64,000 bases of DNA from Ricordea florida (Eukaryota; Cnidaria; Anthozoa; Corallimorpharia; Ricordeidae). Position 1 is the stretch's first letter. Each line of letters starts with the position of its first letter. The notes under the pieces are model-generated. The model was not told the origin of the DNA. It made no database searches and saw only the letters and a list, made by a program, of their open reading frames with translations. The position numbers were made by a program, and so were the translations under genes. Positions 1 through 12,500 of this stretch are shown piece after piece. The stretch is from assembly GCA_949710005.1 (NCBI GenBank), contig OX453273.1, positions 42,517,118 through 42,581,117 of the forward strand. The letters are read 5' to 3'.

Positions 1-360
1 ATTCTTGTAAACTATACTCATTTTTGTAAGAAATAAATACCACCCCCCTTGGTATACAAAGGGTTAAACAAACCCGAAGACAACACCAGTGAAAAAATTA
101 ATTTGTTTTCTCCCTGTATTGATGGCGGCAGGCTTGTTTTTATGTTTCAATTTTTCTTTCAAACTGCAAAATTTTTCAATTTCTTGAAGCAATTTTGCCG
201 TTTTTCACTCGCGTCTTAGAAAAAACCGTATCACACCGCGTTTTGCACTTGCAATTTCATTGTCTATTTTATTAGCGCTATTTTCTGGCGCCGTTCCAGT
301 CGCCGTCGTTGTCGCCATGTTTTGCTTTAGCTCCTAAACATAGCTTTCTCGAACACTCAC

Positions 361-591
361 TTGCGATCTTGATTGATTTGTCCTCGGCAAATATTTTTTT
401 CAGGCACGGTTTTAAATATTGAAGGTTTAGCCAGCTCAACAATCTTCTCCGCTACCAGTAACCCGAAGCCGAACTTGCTGCTTACATGAAGTCCAACGCC
501 GTTTACAGCCCAGTCCATATCTTGTTTAAGGGGCTCCCAGTTTGACGTCCATACCACAATGTGCTGAACGTCACGCCATGTTAATCGAGGG
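361..591 (-). CDS. PCSK1: PCSK1-like exon 11: end of catalytic domain
   Basis: Encodes [33 protein letters not shown] and [10 protein letters not shown], the junction with the P domain. Donor GTGAGT follows at 360. No P-domain exon was recognised in 1-360. Confidence 0.92.
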
Positions 592-3500
592 CTGAGCGAC
601 AAAATTAACAACATGTTATCAAAATAGTTGTCACGTAAACGCTCTTAAAACATTTATCTGGTAGTTAAGTCAAGAGGGAACTATGAAGGAATGTCTTATG
701 ATACTATGGCGTCGCCATTTTCCTGTACCACTTGCAACACAGGGTAGTTATATTTACTTACTTATAAGAGAAAATGAGAAAAGAGAACATAACCCCGTCT
801 GATATGATAAGGGGACAGAATCTATTTTCAGCGCGGAATCTATTTATATCTCATTCTATGAGGCCCTGTTAGGGGGGTTCTTTATGTCGCCCGTCTGAGT
901 TTCAAACCTTTTCACGTCGCAATTCGGAAGGTTCGAGGTCGCTGTCGTAATTTCGCGTGAGCGACTCGTCGTTCGTCGTCATTTCAGCTCCTTCGTGTCG
1001 CAGTTTAAAGGCCATGTCGCCTGTCGGAATTTAACCCTAACAGGGCCCTTCTATGGCTTCGCGGTTTCCACATGGCGCTTTGAAATTACAACCACGTGAT
1101 GAGAAGGACATTAGCCATAGGTCAGTTAAAATAGTTTCCGGATCAGCTAAAGATAGATTCTGTCCCCTTTTCACAGTAAGAGAACCCAGTATGTAAGATG
1201 TGTTCTCTTACCTCATTTTCTCTTGCTTACTTACTTATTGATGATATACTTGAAAAAATGACTCGATTATGATTGGCTAAGAGCAATGCAGTTAAATGCA
1301 ACACCAGTGCGAAAAGTTTAATACCAATGTAAAAACTAGTGCAAGTTACAAATCATTTTTTTTTCATATATAATGATTAACAAGAAATCATACGGTTTCC
1401 TCCTTCAATTTGAGATTTACTTACACTCGTAAGTTTTTCAAAAAGCTCACTTGCAAATAAATCACAAATTGAAATCGAAACCAATTACGACTGATTACCA
1501 TTACTTATTTATTTATTTATTCATTTATCTACTTACTTGGTACTCAACTATTAGTGACAAAGTTTATATCAGTCAATAAATAAAACTAGACTTAGAATTA
1601 TGACAGGTAAAGCCCAACAGAAGCTGAAAGTTTTCTTAGCATTGAGCTATTCGTGCGATACTCTAAATGAATAGAACGAAAAACAGTAGAATCCCGGTTT
1701 CTCGAACCTCCCGATAACACGAACCAATTTTCGTTTCCCCTCAAGTCATTTCCTATGTAATTTAGCCCTCGATAACTCGAATTGAAGACAACTCGAACCA
1801 GTTCAGTTCGTTTCCCTTCAAGGTTCGATAAATCGGGATTCTTCTGTACATCAGAGTTAAGGCGAATTCCATTAAGTTTTAAACCGATAAACCTGGAATA
1901 TATGAGGGATACGATCAAATCATGAGTTAGAATAAACCAGAGGGCCTTGCTGGAGGAACGTGAACAACTTGTTACTCGTTTTCTGTTAACGGGGGCGATA
2001 CCTTTTTACATTTCGGGTGCATTCGATTTGGAAATCTGATTTAGATTTTCAAAATCCAAACCGGAGGATTTTGCAATAAAACAAAATCCGAAAACGTTTT
2101 CGACTTCACCGAAGCTCTTTCTAGACATGGATTTCAATTGAAAAAAACCAAAATTGGATTTCATAGATTTGCATGCACCTAAGCTTTGCGTTCGATTGGG
2201 AAAGTTCGAAAACGCCGCCTGTAAGAAACAACTTTCTGAAATCTTAACTCATTGACACTGGTCAGCAGAAGTAATATGGCTGCCCTCCTTACTTGACTTC
2301 AAGTGCGAGTGCAATGATCCCAGCAGCTAGTGGGGCAGAGGCAGAAGTACCCGTATGTCTCTCAGTGCACTCGTTATGCAAATCTGTGGTTACCTGGAAA
2401 TGATAAACATTAGATATGGAAGAAATTGGGATGTAGAAAGCAAGAACCGACAGGGGCATAATATTCCACATTTTCTAAAACTTAAAAACCTGGAGCAAAT
2501 TGTTGAGAGTTTGATTGGTCAATTTAGAGGGCCGTACTTCACTGTACGGCCCGCTAAATTCAAAAGTTTCTTTTGAAATATAACAAGACGATCTAAGATC
2601 GTAAGTCGGGCAACAGGTAGACGTGCAGTTATGAGCGTTGACCACTTATGGTGCGGAGTGGTCCAAAAAAGAAATGCCAAGGGTACCAATGTCCTGGTTT
2701 CCAACGTGGCATCTTTGTTGTCGTTTCCTCGAGTTTCATCGCGAGGCACCTTGTCTTTATCAGCAAATGCTCTTCTGTCACTCTGCCCACATTTTCTGTT
2801 CACTGGTAACTCGTTTGATTTCTGGTTTAATTCTAGTGAGACATTCGCTAAATCATTTGATTCTTTTGCTATTTTCAGTTCGCGGAACGACCCGTTTCGA
2901 AATATACGCTCATAACACACGCCATCTTTTAGAGTGGGTCTGCCGCGAACGGTTTGTGGGTCTGTATGTTTGAGAGTAGAAAAGATGACACCATTTGTTT
3001 TCAACATATTCGCCATCGACTTCGACATCGCAGAAAGAAGTTTGCGCCCGTATTATGTGTCTGCGGTATTCCCCATTGAACGTGACTGCGATTTGCGATG
3101 AAACTCGAGGGTAAACCTATAGTCGGTTGCCCGACTAATAAATATCTTACAAACTTCGTTTTCTCGGTCCGCACTGTAAGTTACGGATCCTCGTTTTTTC
3201 CGCTCGGATTTATGGCCCTGCTCGTTTCGCCCTTGGGCCATAAATCCGAGCGGAAAAAACTCGGTACGTAACTTACGTACAGTACGGACCTCAAACTCAG
3301 TATTGATGTGTCTTTAATACAGACTGACTGTACTTACAATTCTTTTTTCTCCATGTGCTCCACTGCTAAAAGTGGTAGCCAAGGTTGATGAGCAGCTTTC
3401 TGAGTACCAAGGCGACTCTCCATGATCTGAAGCTGAACTGATAGACAGTGTATAGATACTGTCTGTGTATCCATCGCAGTTACAACTGTCGGCATGGCGA

Positions 3501-6500
3501 CCACCATTTCCAGACGCCCACACAAAAATTGACCCCAGTCCACCGCGACCCTTCAAACGAAAGAACAACCAGGTAATTCTACAAATCATTGGTGGGTTTG
3601 TGAATAACTGAAAATTGAATTGGTCTTCGGTATTATGACTACATAACGATTTATCCAGATGGTAGAACCATTCGTAAGTCTCTGTGACTTGTTAATGATC
3701 ATGAAATCTGGATCAACAGTTCTTAGAGACTAATAAGTTCAGAAGAGAGAAGTTGACTTGGTGGTTGGACCACGTGTTCTTTCTATTGTTCTATCATTGT
3801 TTGACGGGAGGAGAGGGAGGGTCAATTGCTTTGGGTTCCCCCCATCTGTATTAACCAACCTTCCAAATGGACACTTAGCCACTTATTAAAACAGCGCTGC
3901 TGATTCGTATCTGTATATTCATTAATTCACTTATTCATTTATTGATTGACTTAAGTTTTCAGAACTCAATCAAGTGCGGACTCGGATATCTAAGGTCGAG
4001 AAACTGTAGCCCTTCAACAGCTACCACACGGTCCTTGTCTTCGTTTTAATTTCAGTGTAATTTCAAAATTTGTAGTAAGTGGTTTTTCTGGCTTAAAACT
4101 CTCAAACGTGTATGGGAAAAGTACATGTATATGGGACGTAGGTCAGTAAAGAGCATGCGCGGATTATCACCTTCTGGATGCCATTTTCAAAGGCAGCGGC
4201 AGCCAGGGTTCCAGGCCCTTCCACTGTCGCTCCGTCATCACTGGGCCCCCAGCTGGCAGAGTAGATGTCAATAAACTGTGGGTTCAGACTCAGAGATGCG
4301 GCTTCCACTTTATCAGTCACTCGACCATCAAGCATGCGTACTCCTGGCAAGTAAACAACAGCACGTAAAATGACAATAGAGGCTTAGTCTTCATAACGCA
4401 CGGACTGCTACAGCGAACAACAGGAACGTTTTAGTATTAAAAGCAATATCGTGTCACCTCCTATTTTGGCGTTATATGCCACTCCAACTCCGCATATAGT
4501 GTTATTAGCTTGAGCAGCCACTTCCCCTGCACAGCGGGTACCGTGTCTTAAAAGGGAAGGAAAAAGGAAAAAGTAGACCATAGCTAGTACGGCTGAAGAT
4601 CCAAGGAAAACAGAGGTGTAAGAAAATAAGACATATGATTGAATCTACAGTTCTACTATTAAATTGAATTTGTCATGGACATTTTAACTAATACAAAGTT
4701 GTTGAGTGATTTCAGTGTTACCCCACATGCGAGGTGAATATTCGATGGTTTTGATATGGAGATATGATTGGCCCACTATCCGTGTTTGCATCAGGCTTTG
4801 TACAAACATAGGACTTCGAGCCCGACATAATTCTTCCCTTGCGTTTATAAAAGAAATAAAAAAATACTCCATCATTTAACCATGTTGCAAAGACGGATAG
4901 AAGCTTGAGGGAAATTCCAAAGTACTGAGGCTAGCGTTTATTTGATCTTTAATTGCTCTGAAACCAACTCTTCATATTTCTTTTTTGCATCTTCCGCATG
5001 AGAAAAAACAATTTGTTTATTTATTTATGGTTCGTACAAGTACAGGTGCTTAGCAATAGGACATAAGCCCTCTACTTGGTTAATACACCCACACCCACCC
5101 GCTAAAAAATATCCCAACACTTCCCTGACCCGACTAAACTACAAATCAAACAATCTAAGGGACGGACCATTAGAAAAGTGATGGGGGGGGGGGAGGGTGG
5201 GGAATTTTCAGCTAGCACGAATTTTTTTTTCGCTCACTGGTTTTGCAGGAATTTTTTTTTCAGGTGAACCTCTCTGCACGAATTTTTTTTACTACGTGTG
5301 AAAAAGTCACAATTGGACCTTCCTTCTGCATGAATTTTTTTTTTTACCTTCTTCTTTGCATGAATTTTTTTTTTTGGCATTTTGCCTTGCATGAATTTTT
5401 TTTTTCGTTTTTTTCCCCACCCCCCCCCCCCACCCCCCATCACCTTTCTAATGGTCCGTCCCTAAATATCACAATTACAATCTAAAATATACTAATCAAC
5501 TGAACGAAGTACAGACAAAGAAATTATTAACACGGCGACACTTAGGAAGAATTAATTTAAAAGACCGAAAATTATCAGCATCAAAAACATTTAAAAGTCT
5601 AGTAAAATAAAATGAATTAAGTTTACTTTTAAAAGAGCTTATAGTGTCTGAATCCTTGATATTTTCAGGTAAACTGTTCCATATCAAAGTTATTCTATTG
5701 AAGTAAAAGTCTCAGAAGGAAGACGTACGACAAGCGTTAGTCTTTAAATGCAGCCCTGATGAAGCACGGCGCGTGTTGCCCTTTAGAAAAGAAAAATAAT
5801 AACTAAATTCACGAGTGAAATCTATTTGCCCATGAAGGCACTTAAAAAAGAAAACTAAGTCAAGATATTCTAACCAGTAATTAAGCGGTAATTAAGGAAT
5901 AACAAAAAATTGTAAAGAGCAACATTGATGTTCCCGGGCGCAAATGATGCTCTCAGCCTGTGGACTTACTTATTTTCATTGGTCGGATCATATCGTGGGA
6001 ATGGATCTCCATCTTCGCCATTGACATCCCAGCTGGCATCAGGGTCCTATAATGGACAAGTAAAACAAAGTACAAACTAGCTTCAGAAATAGGCAGACAG
6101 CATAGAACAAGGTTAACACGTTTGCAAATTTCTCATTTGGCAAAATAGCCTAACGAGATCATTTGATTGAGTTGCTCGGTTTAAGGATATGATAGATTCA
6201 AAGCAAGATTCGGTTCATACGCGGCCCGAGTGAGCGCCATTCACATCTTTAACTACCTCGCCATTATTGAAAGCTTATTTAGCAATGTTACACCCAAACT
6301 CTGCCTGAGAGTGTCGCCACTAACTGGTTGGTTACAGGTTTTTCAATCAGTGAGCTGGTTTTGAACTGGTGGCCGCTTGAAAAACCTTACTAAATATCAA
6401 GACTTTTCTTCCGTTCGAGTTGAATCAGACGAGCTTGGCACTTGTTGGCAGCCGATCAAGGTTAGATTCGCTTTGTTTGCGCTCGGTAATTGCACCACTG

Positions 6501-9500
6501 AATCTTGCACTCGAGCATAAGTCTAAGTTTTTTAGTGGGGAAGAAATGAGTGGAATGCAAAAGAAGGTGCTGGTTGGAGAAAAATTGTGTACAAATTACT
6601 TGCTGTGTTTATAAATACGTGTTTCTCCTTTCTTTCTTCTCTCTTCAAATGTTCGCGGGTATATTTATATAAGGAGCATCAAAAATGATTTTGATCGAAT
6701 TTCGATCGATTACCACACAAATGGTCTCTCGATTTACCGGAAACCACAAGAATCAAGACCCTCTACAACAGCGCCGTGTACACAGTTTATGTGAGGGTCC
6801 AAACACGATCTTGCAAAAAGACGCCTTGTCACATAACTTGTCGAAACTTGAATCAGGGAAGGTAAGAAAACTTTTTAACTGGTATTCGCAGTAGTAAAGA
6901 GGCAGGTCTAAAATGAACAAACCTGTTATTGTAAAAGTTACAGTAGAAATATATCTACAGATAACAGTTAACAAAGTTGATTGGCTCGTTATTTCTTTTT
7001 AAAGAAACTACGAAATAATAATGACCACTGATCGGTAAACTGAATCCGGCAATGGTTGGCCGGTCAGCGGATAGCTAAACAAATAAAAGTAGCATCAATT
7101 AATATGGTTTGAAAATTGTATAATTAATTTGACTTACGTAATTCTTTATGAGATCCGTGTGGTTGTGCTCAATCCCTATGGCAACGAGAAGCGATGAACA
7201 ATAATTCAGTTATTGAATACTCTAACAATCACAATTACAGGACATACTCATTCCCGACCAGTGCCTGAATGCGTCATTGGTATTGCCGCATAAAAGGGAG
7301 TTAAATCTCAAGTAAAGTGAGCAACCCACTAGATGCTTTACTCCTTTCCTCTAAAAAGCAATTAAGGCTATAGTTGGAACAAAATTTCCTACCGCAGTTT
7401 TGTAGCTCAAAAAGAGCCCAGTTTGAAATAAACTACCTGATGCTAAATGGGTTCCCTAAAAAACCAATTGCGTGTGTAGGGGACTGAACCTAGTTGCTGG
7501 CGTTCAATTAAACCGCGTCACCTAGTTCAGAATTGCACTGCTCGATTTTGTTGAGCGGTGAGGCATGTTTAATAAGATACTGTTTGCTTCATTTTTCGAT
7601 ATATGCATGCCGACGAGTTACTGTGACTATCCCCGGCGTTATTTAATTGTATCAGTGCGCCTCCCATATCTTAAGCTTATCTTAATCTTAAGCCTGAATT
7701 TTTTTTCTTTTTTTGTTCAGATCTTTTCTTTGCAACGGCTTAGTTGCTCACACACCTACGACGGTCTATCACTTCAAATCTTTCTTCCGCGGTTCACATC
7801 TATGAAATTCTCATATATTCACATTTATATAATAAATACTGGCAATTCAAAGCCATAGAAATAACGTACCATCATCCAGTATGGTGACCACAACACCTTT
7901 ACCAGTTATTCCCTGGTTCCAAACCGGTAGAACATGAACATCGAGATCTTGGTCAGCTCTTTTGTCGTCCTAAAAAATCACAACAAACAACAATTTTTAT
8001 GAACCAATATAATTGTTAGCAATTAGAAGTGCGATTTGGCAGGTCACAAAAAAAGAAATGTTTGCTTATGATTAGAGTGTACTTAGCTGTTCTAGCTAGA
8101 AAAAATGTTAATGAAACAGTTGTATAGAGATTTTGTAAGGCTGCGGAACCCTCTTTAATTCCGAGAATAATCTTTCAAGCCTCTAAACTCTTGATAACTT
8201 GACACTTCGAAACTCTTTCGTTTTTTAACATCAGGTTAAGGACTCCGCTGGTCTGGCGGAATTGACCATTCCATACCTCACTATCAGTCCAAATCTCGAA
8301 TCAAATATTAAAGAATAAAGAAGGTTGAAATGTCAAATAAGCCAATCTGTTCTCTAACAAAAACCGTGTAAAATGAGAATTTGAAGAAACACTGAAAACA
8401 CGTGTTAAGGAATGGGTTGTTGAAAACACATGTTCAACAGCCTGGCGGAATGAACTGGCCTTTTTACGAACAAGAGCGAACTACAGATGATCGTAACAAT
8501 TACTACAGTCCTCTTGCTATCATTTCATTCTCTTCACTCGTGCTCAATGGCATACTCCCTTAGAAGTCTATGGAACGTTTGTTCCATCAAGTCAGGCCCC
8601 TCCCTAAATCCCTTTAAAATAATGATAATAATAATAATAATAATATAATAATAATAATAATAATGACCTTTACTTCAGTGCCCACTGTATCTGGTCTATC
8701 TAGCACTGACGTATTACTTGGGGCAACTGTAAAGCACAAATGAAATCAAATCAAATCATATTATGGTAGCTTAAGTCAGGGTTCGTTTGTAAATGTTGCC
8801 TTCTGTTTCCTTATTTCGCGCTCAATATGTCTAGTATCGAAGTAAAGAGAGAGATTCTTTGATATCACTAACCAAGTACCACTGTCCATCCCACAACGGA
8901 TCAGAGAACCGTGGAACAATTCCTCTGGCTATCATGCGGTCGTGAAAATGCCCTCTTTTGACTCGGATTTTCTCGTGTTGTTGTTCTGCCCATATTACCT
9001 AAAAAAACAAAAGGCATGAATATGGTTATTCCTTATAATTTTGTCAACATCATTTCTTCTGACAACTTGAAAATTCTAAGACACTTTCTCCACCAGAGAC
9101 TGACCTATCGTGTACTATTATACAATTAATGTATGGTCCCGAGAGAAACAGTTAGTTTTGTTTTCCCGAAAGACCTGATGTTTCCCGAGACGAAGTCGAG
9201 GGAAACATCAGGACTCGAGGGAAAACAGAACTAACTAGTTTCCTGAGGGACCATACATTAAGTGCTTTGTTATATATTTAGACTTTCCCTTAGCAAAAAC
9301 AAGAAAACAAAGACGGTACAATTGGCGCGCGGGCAACAACTGCACAATTGTATCCCGGTCGGGATACATTTGAATTTGATCAAGGGCACGTGACCAAGAA
9401 TCAACCAATCACAGTGCTCGTTTTGTTGAGTGAAAGTCTAGGTCTATAACAATAGACAAATGTCACAATTGTTAGAGCCCCTCCGCTCCGAAACTGTCTT

Positions 9501-12500
9501 CACTTCGGCTTTCCCTCACTGACGCTAATAGGATTTGATTTGAATTATTCGCACCTGCTGTAGACAGACTGCGGTCAGATTAAAGAGCGTTTATTTTACT
9601 GAATTTTATACGTTTTGCTATTTTTGATGAGTGTTTCGTGGTAGCGCGCTGGACACCTTTCTTCTCAAGATAAACTTCCGGCCAATATCACAAGAGTGCT
9701 TTACACCTATATGTATGTCATGCTGCAGTGATTTCAAAGAGTCTCAATATCCTAAGGAAATTACGCGCGCTGATTGGTCAAAAATCGTGTTTCTATTAAA
9801 CAACTACATTATGAGCTCGAGATTTCTATCGCGTGATAGTTGACTAAGGGACGGACCATTAGAAAAGTGATGGGGAGGGGGGGTGGGGAATTCTCAGCTT
9901 ACACGAATTTTTTTTTTCGCTCACTGCTTGTGCAGGAATTTTTTCAGGTGAACCCCTCTGCACGAATTTTTTTACTACGTGTGAAAAAGTCACAATTGGA
10001 CCTTCCTTCTGCATGAATTTTATTTTTTACCTCCTTCTTTGCATGAATTTTTTTTCTTGGCATTTTCCCTTGCATGAATTTCTTTTGTTTTTTTTTTTTC
10101 CCACCCCCCCCCCCCCCCATCACTTTTCTAATGGTCCGTCCCTAAGAGATATAGCAAAATTTCTTACTTGAGGATCTTCCATCAATAGGCCTGTTCTTTC
10201 TTCCGCACTCCTTTTTGATCGATGAGGTTCCTCGGCGTGTTCCAGATGAAAATATCCATCTAAACTGCCAATCTACGAGTAAACCATTCAAAGATGGCTT
10301 AATCTCTCGCCTCTGTACTTATGCAAATTAATTTAAAACCTAGACCAGGTAGACAAAAACGAAAGATACGAAAACTAGTTCACTGAAATTCGTACCAGAA
10401 TTTACGAAACACCGCTAGGATGCTAAACCTATAGCTATCAGAATTTTGAGCATGTGTCCTAATATTTCACCTGTGGAGGAAATAATGCATTGCCCACTTT
10501 TTGGGAAGCTATTACTGTTATGTAGTCCTGATTGTTATATGGTACACTGTGTTGTTTTCTTGTTTCAACTGTACATAAGGCCGTATGCTTAGCGATAATT
10601 CTTTCAGCTAGAAACGAGCTTAAAACTAAGGGCTGGTTCACACTTTGACATAAGCATAAGCATAGGAAAAATGTGTGTGAACCGGGGTTACATAAGCATA
10701 AGCAGAAGCATAAGAAAATGGAAAAAGTTCCATTCCTTGTGCTTATGCTTATGCTTATGCTTATGTGACCCCGGTTCACACATATTTTTCTTATGCTTAT
10801 GTTTATGCTTATACTTATGTTTATGCTTATGCTTATGTCAAAGTGTGAACCAGCCCTAAACTCTCACGGTATTCTTACGGAGATGAACGGTTTCTTTTAA
10901 CAGTGTGGTTTTAATTTTTTCATCTATGGATCAAACCATGCCGTGAGACCGTTCTTTGAAAAGCTACTGAACTGTACTGTTCTACACTGTACTGTACTGT
11001 AGTATTGTTTGTTATACGCTTCGAAGAGGTTTAAACTTTTTCATTTTTAGATCAAACCATGCAGTGTGACTTTGGAAAGCTGCTGAACAGTGTTGTACTG
11101 TCAGACTACAGCCTTTCATTATTATCATTTTCATTATCATTATTATTATTATCGTTATTATTAATTTCCAAGAGAAGTTCCTCGACTTTTACCAGTTTGA
11201 CATCTTTACATGCGCAGCACTTTATGAAGGATTAGGCATTTAGTTACAAAAAGGATTGGGTGTGTGGTAATTCTTGATAGCAAAGAAGAATCTCAAGGAT
11301 AATATCACGCCCACACCAAAAAGTAAACCGATCTATCGAAGTAGAATTTAGCAGATAATCTGATTTTGAATTTTGGTATAAATTACGGAAGTTGAATTAT
11401 AGAGGCCCTAATTAAAATATGAATAGCTTAGATCTCTTAGATCTCTTGAATTTTAAATCCAGCTCTCTGCTATGCATTTTAACATGAGACACTAAGTACA
11501 CAAAAATTCACTCAGCCTGAGAGAAATGTAAACTGACGGTAGAATTGTTGGATTTGAAAAATGCAATTTTTGCTAATTGCCCGGCTTTCTTTACTTGTAG
11601 TATATGATTTATAGGCGCGCTCTTATTCACGAGAAAACGTAAGTAAATACGCCCACTTTCAGGACAAAATAACTTTGTTGTGTTTTTCGTTACAATTCGA
11701 CGAACATTTGAAAAAGGACGAACATTTGAAACATAAAAGGACGCAGTCAATAGTAAGCACTTTAAATTAATTTTTTTTTCACATCCATAAATCTGTATTG
11801 CTAAAAGATGTAATAACTGGGCGTCCAGTAAGCTGTGAGTGGTTATTTTGCAGTTTCCTGAAAGCTTTTCAATCCACTTTGTGGCACATCCGAGCATATC
11901 AATATGGCGGTGTTGCCGACAGACATTTCATAAACCTATCTCTTGAAGAGCTGGCATATAAAAATCAAATATAAGAAAACTTTTATGGTGTCGCGAGCCT
12001 GGTCGACATCAATTTATGAAGTCACTATCTGAAGTAGACGGTTAAAACAAGAAACCGATTTCGTCATGACTTGGTGTTCTGGGGGCGGTCTACATTTATT
12101 CCTACTAAAAAAGAAGTAATTTGTCTATCACATAAAACCAAAAAGTCTTTTCGTCCATACGTGTGGTTCTATTCGTTTTCCGAGTCGGAAACATGTAGCC
12201 GTCAAATACCAGATCATAATATTTAATAGAAGCTTGTGGTGGAACGGTAAAAAATATAATGTGCATTCCTTTGGGGAAATTCCCCACACAAAACTCAGAG
12301 AATCTCACTACTATTACCACGGGAGCCTTGTGTCTTCACAATAAAAACACTGCGTGTAGAAACTAGACAGGACTTTTCTGACCGAGTTCGTTATTTGACC
12401 TGCCGGGTGGCCAGTGTTTGAGAGCCAGGCAGGGTGAAGAAAACATTAACTAGCAATAGATATTAAACAAGTACAAGCAAACCAGGCAAAACATGCAGGG

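Noticed and set aside
2519..3028. 169-codon minus-strand open frame
   Set aside because: It lies inside a foldback repeat shared with 20 kb, shows no domain, and the plus strand is also open; best read as repeat sequence.
5234..5485. Lys/Phe-rich frames on both strands
   Set aside because: They are translations of the poly-T blocks of the MITE at 5159-5462.
10459..10859. Ser-Ile and Cys-Leu repeat frames
   Set aside because: They are translations of CATAAG/CTTATG arrays in the MITE at 10630-10856.
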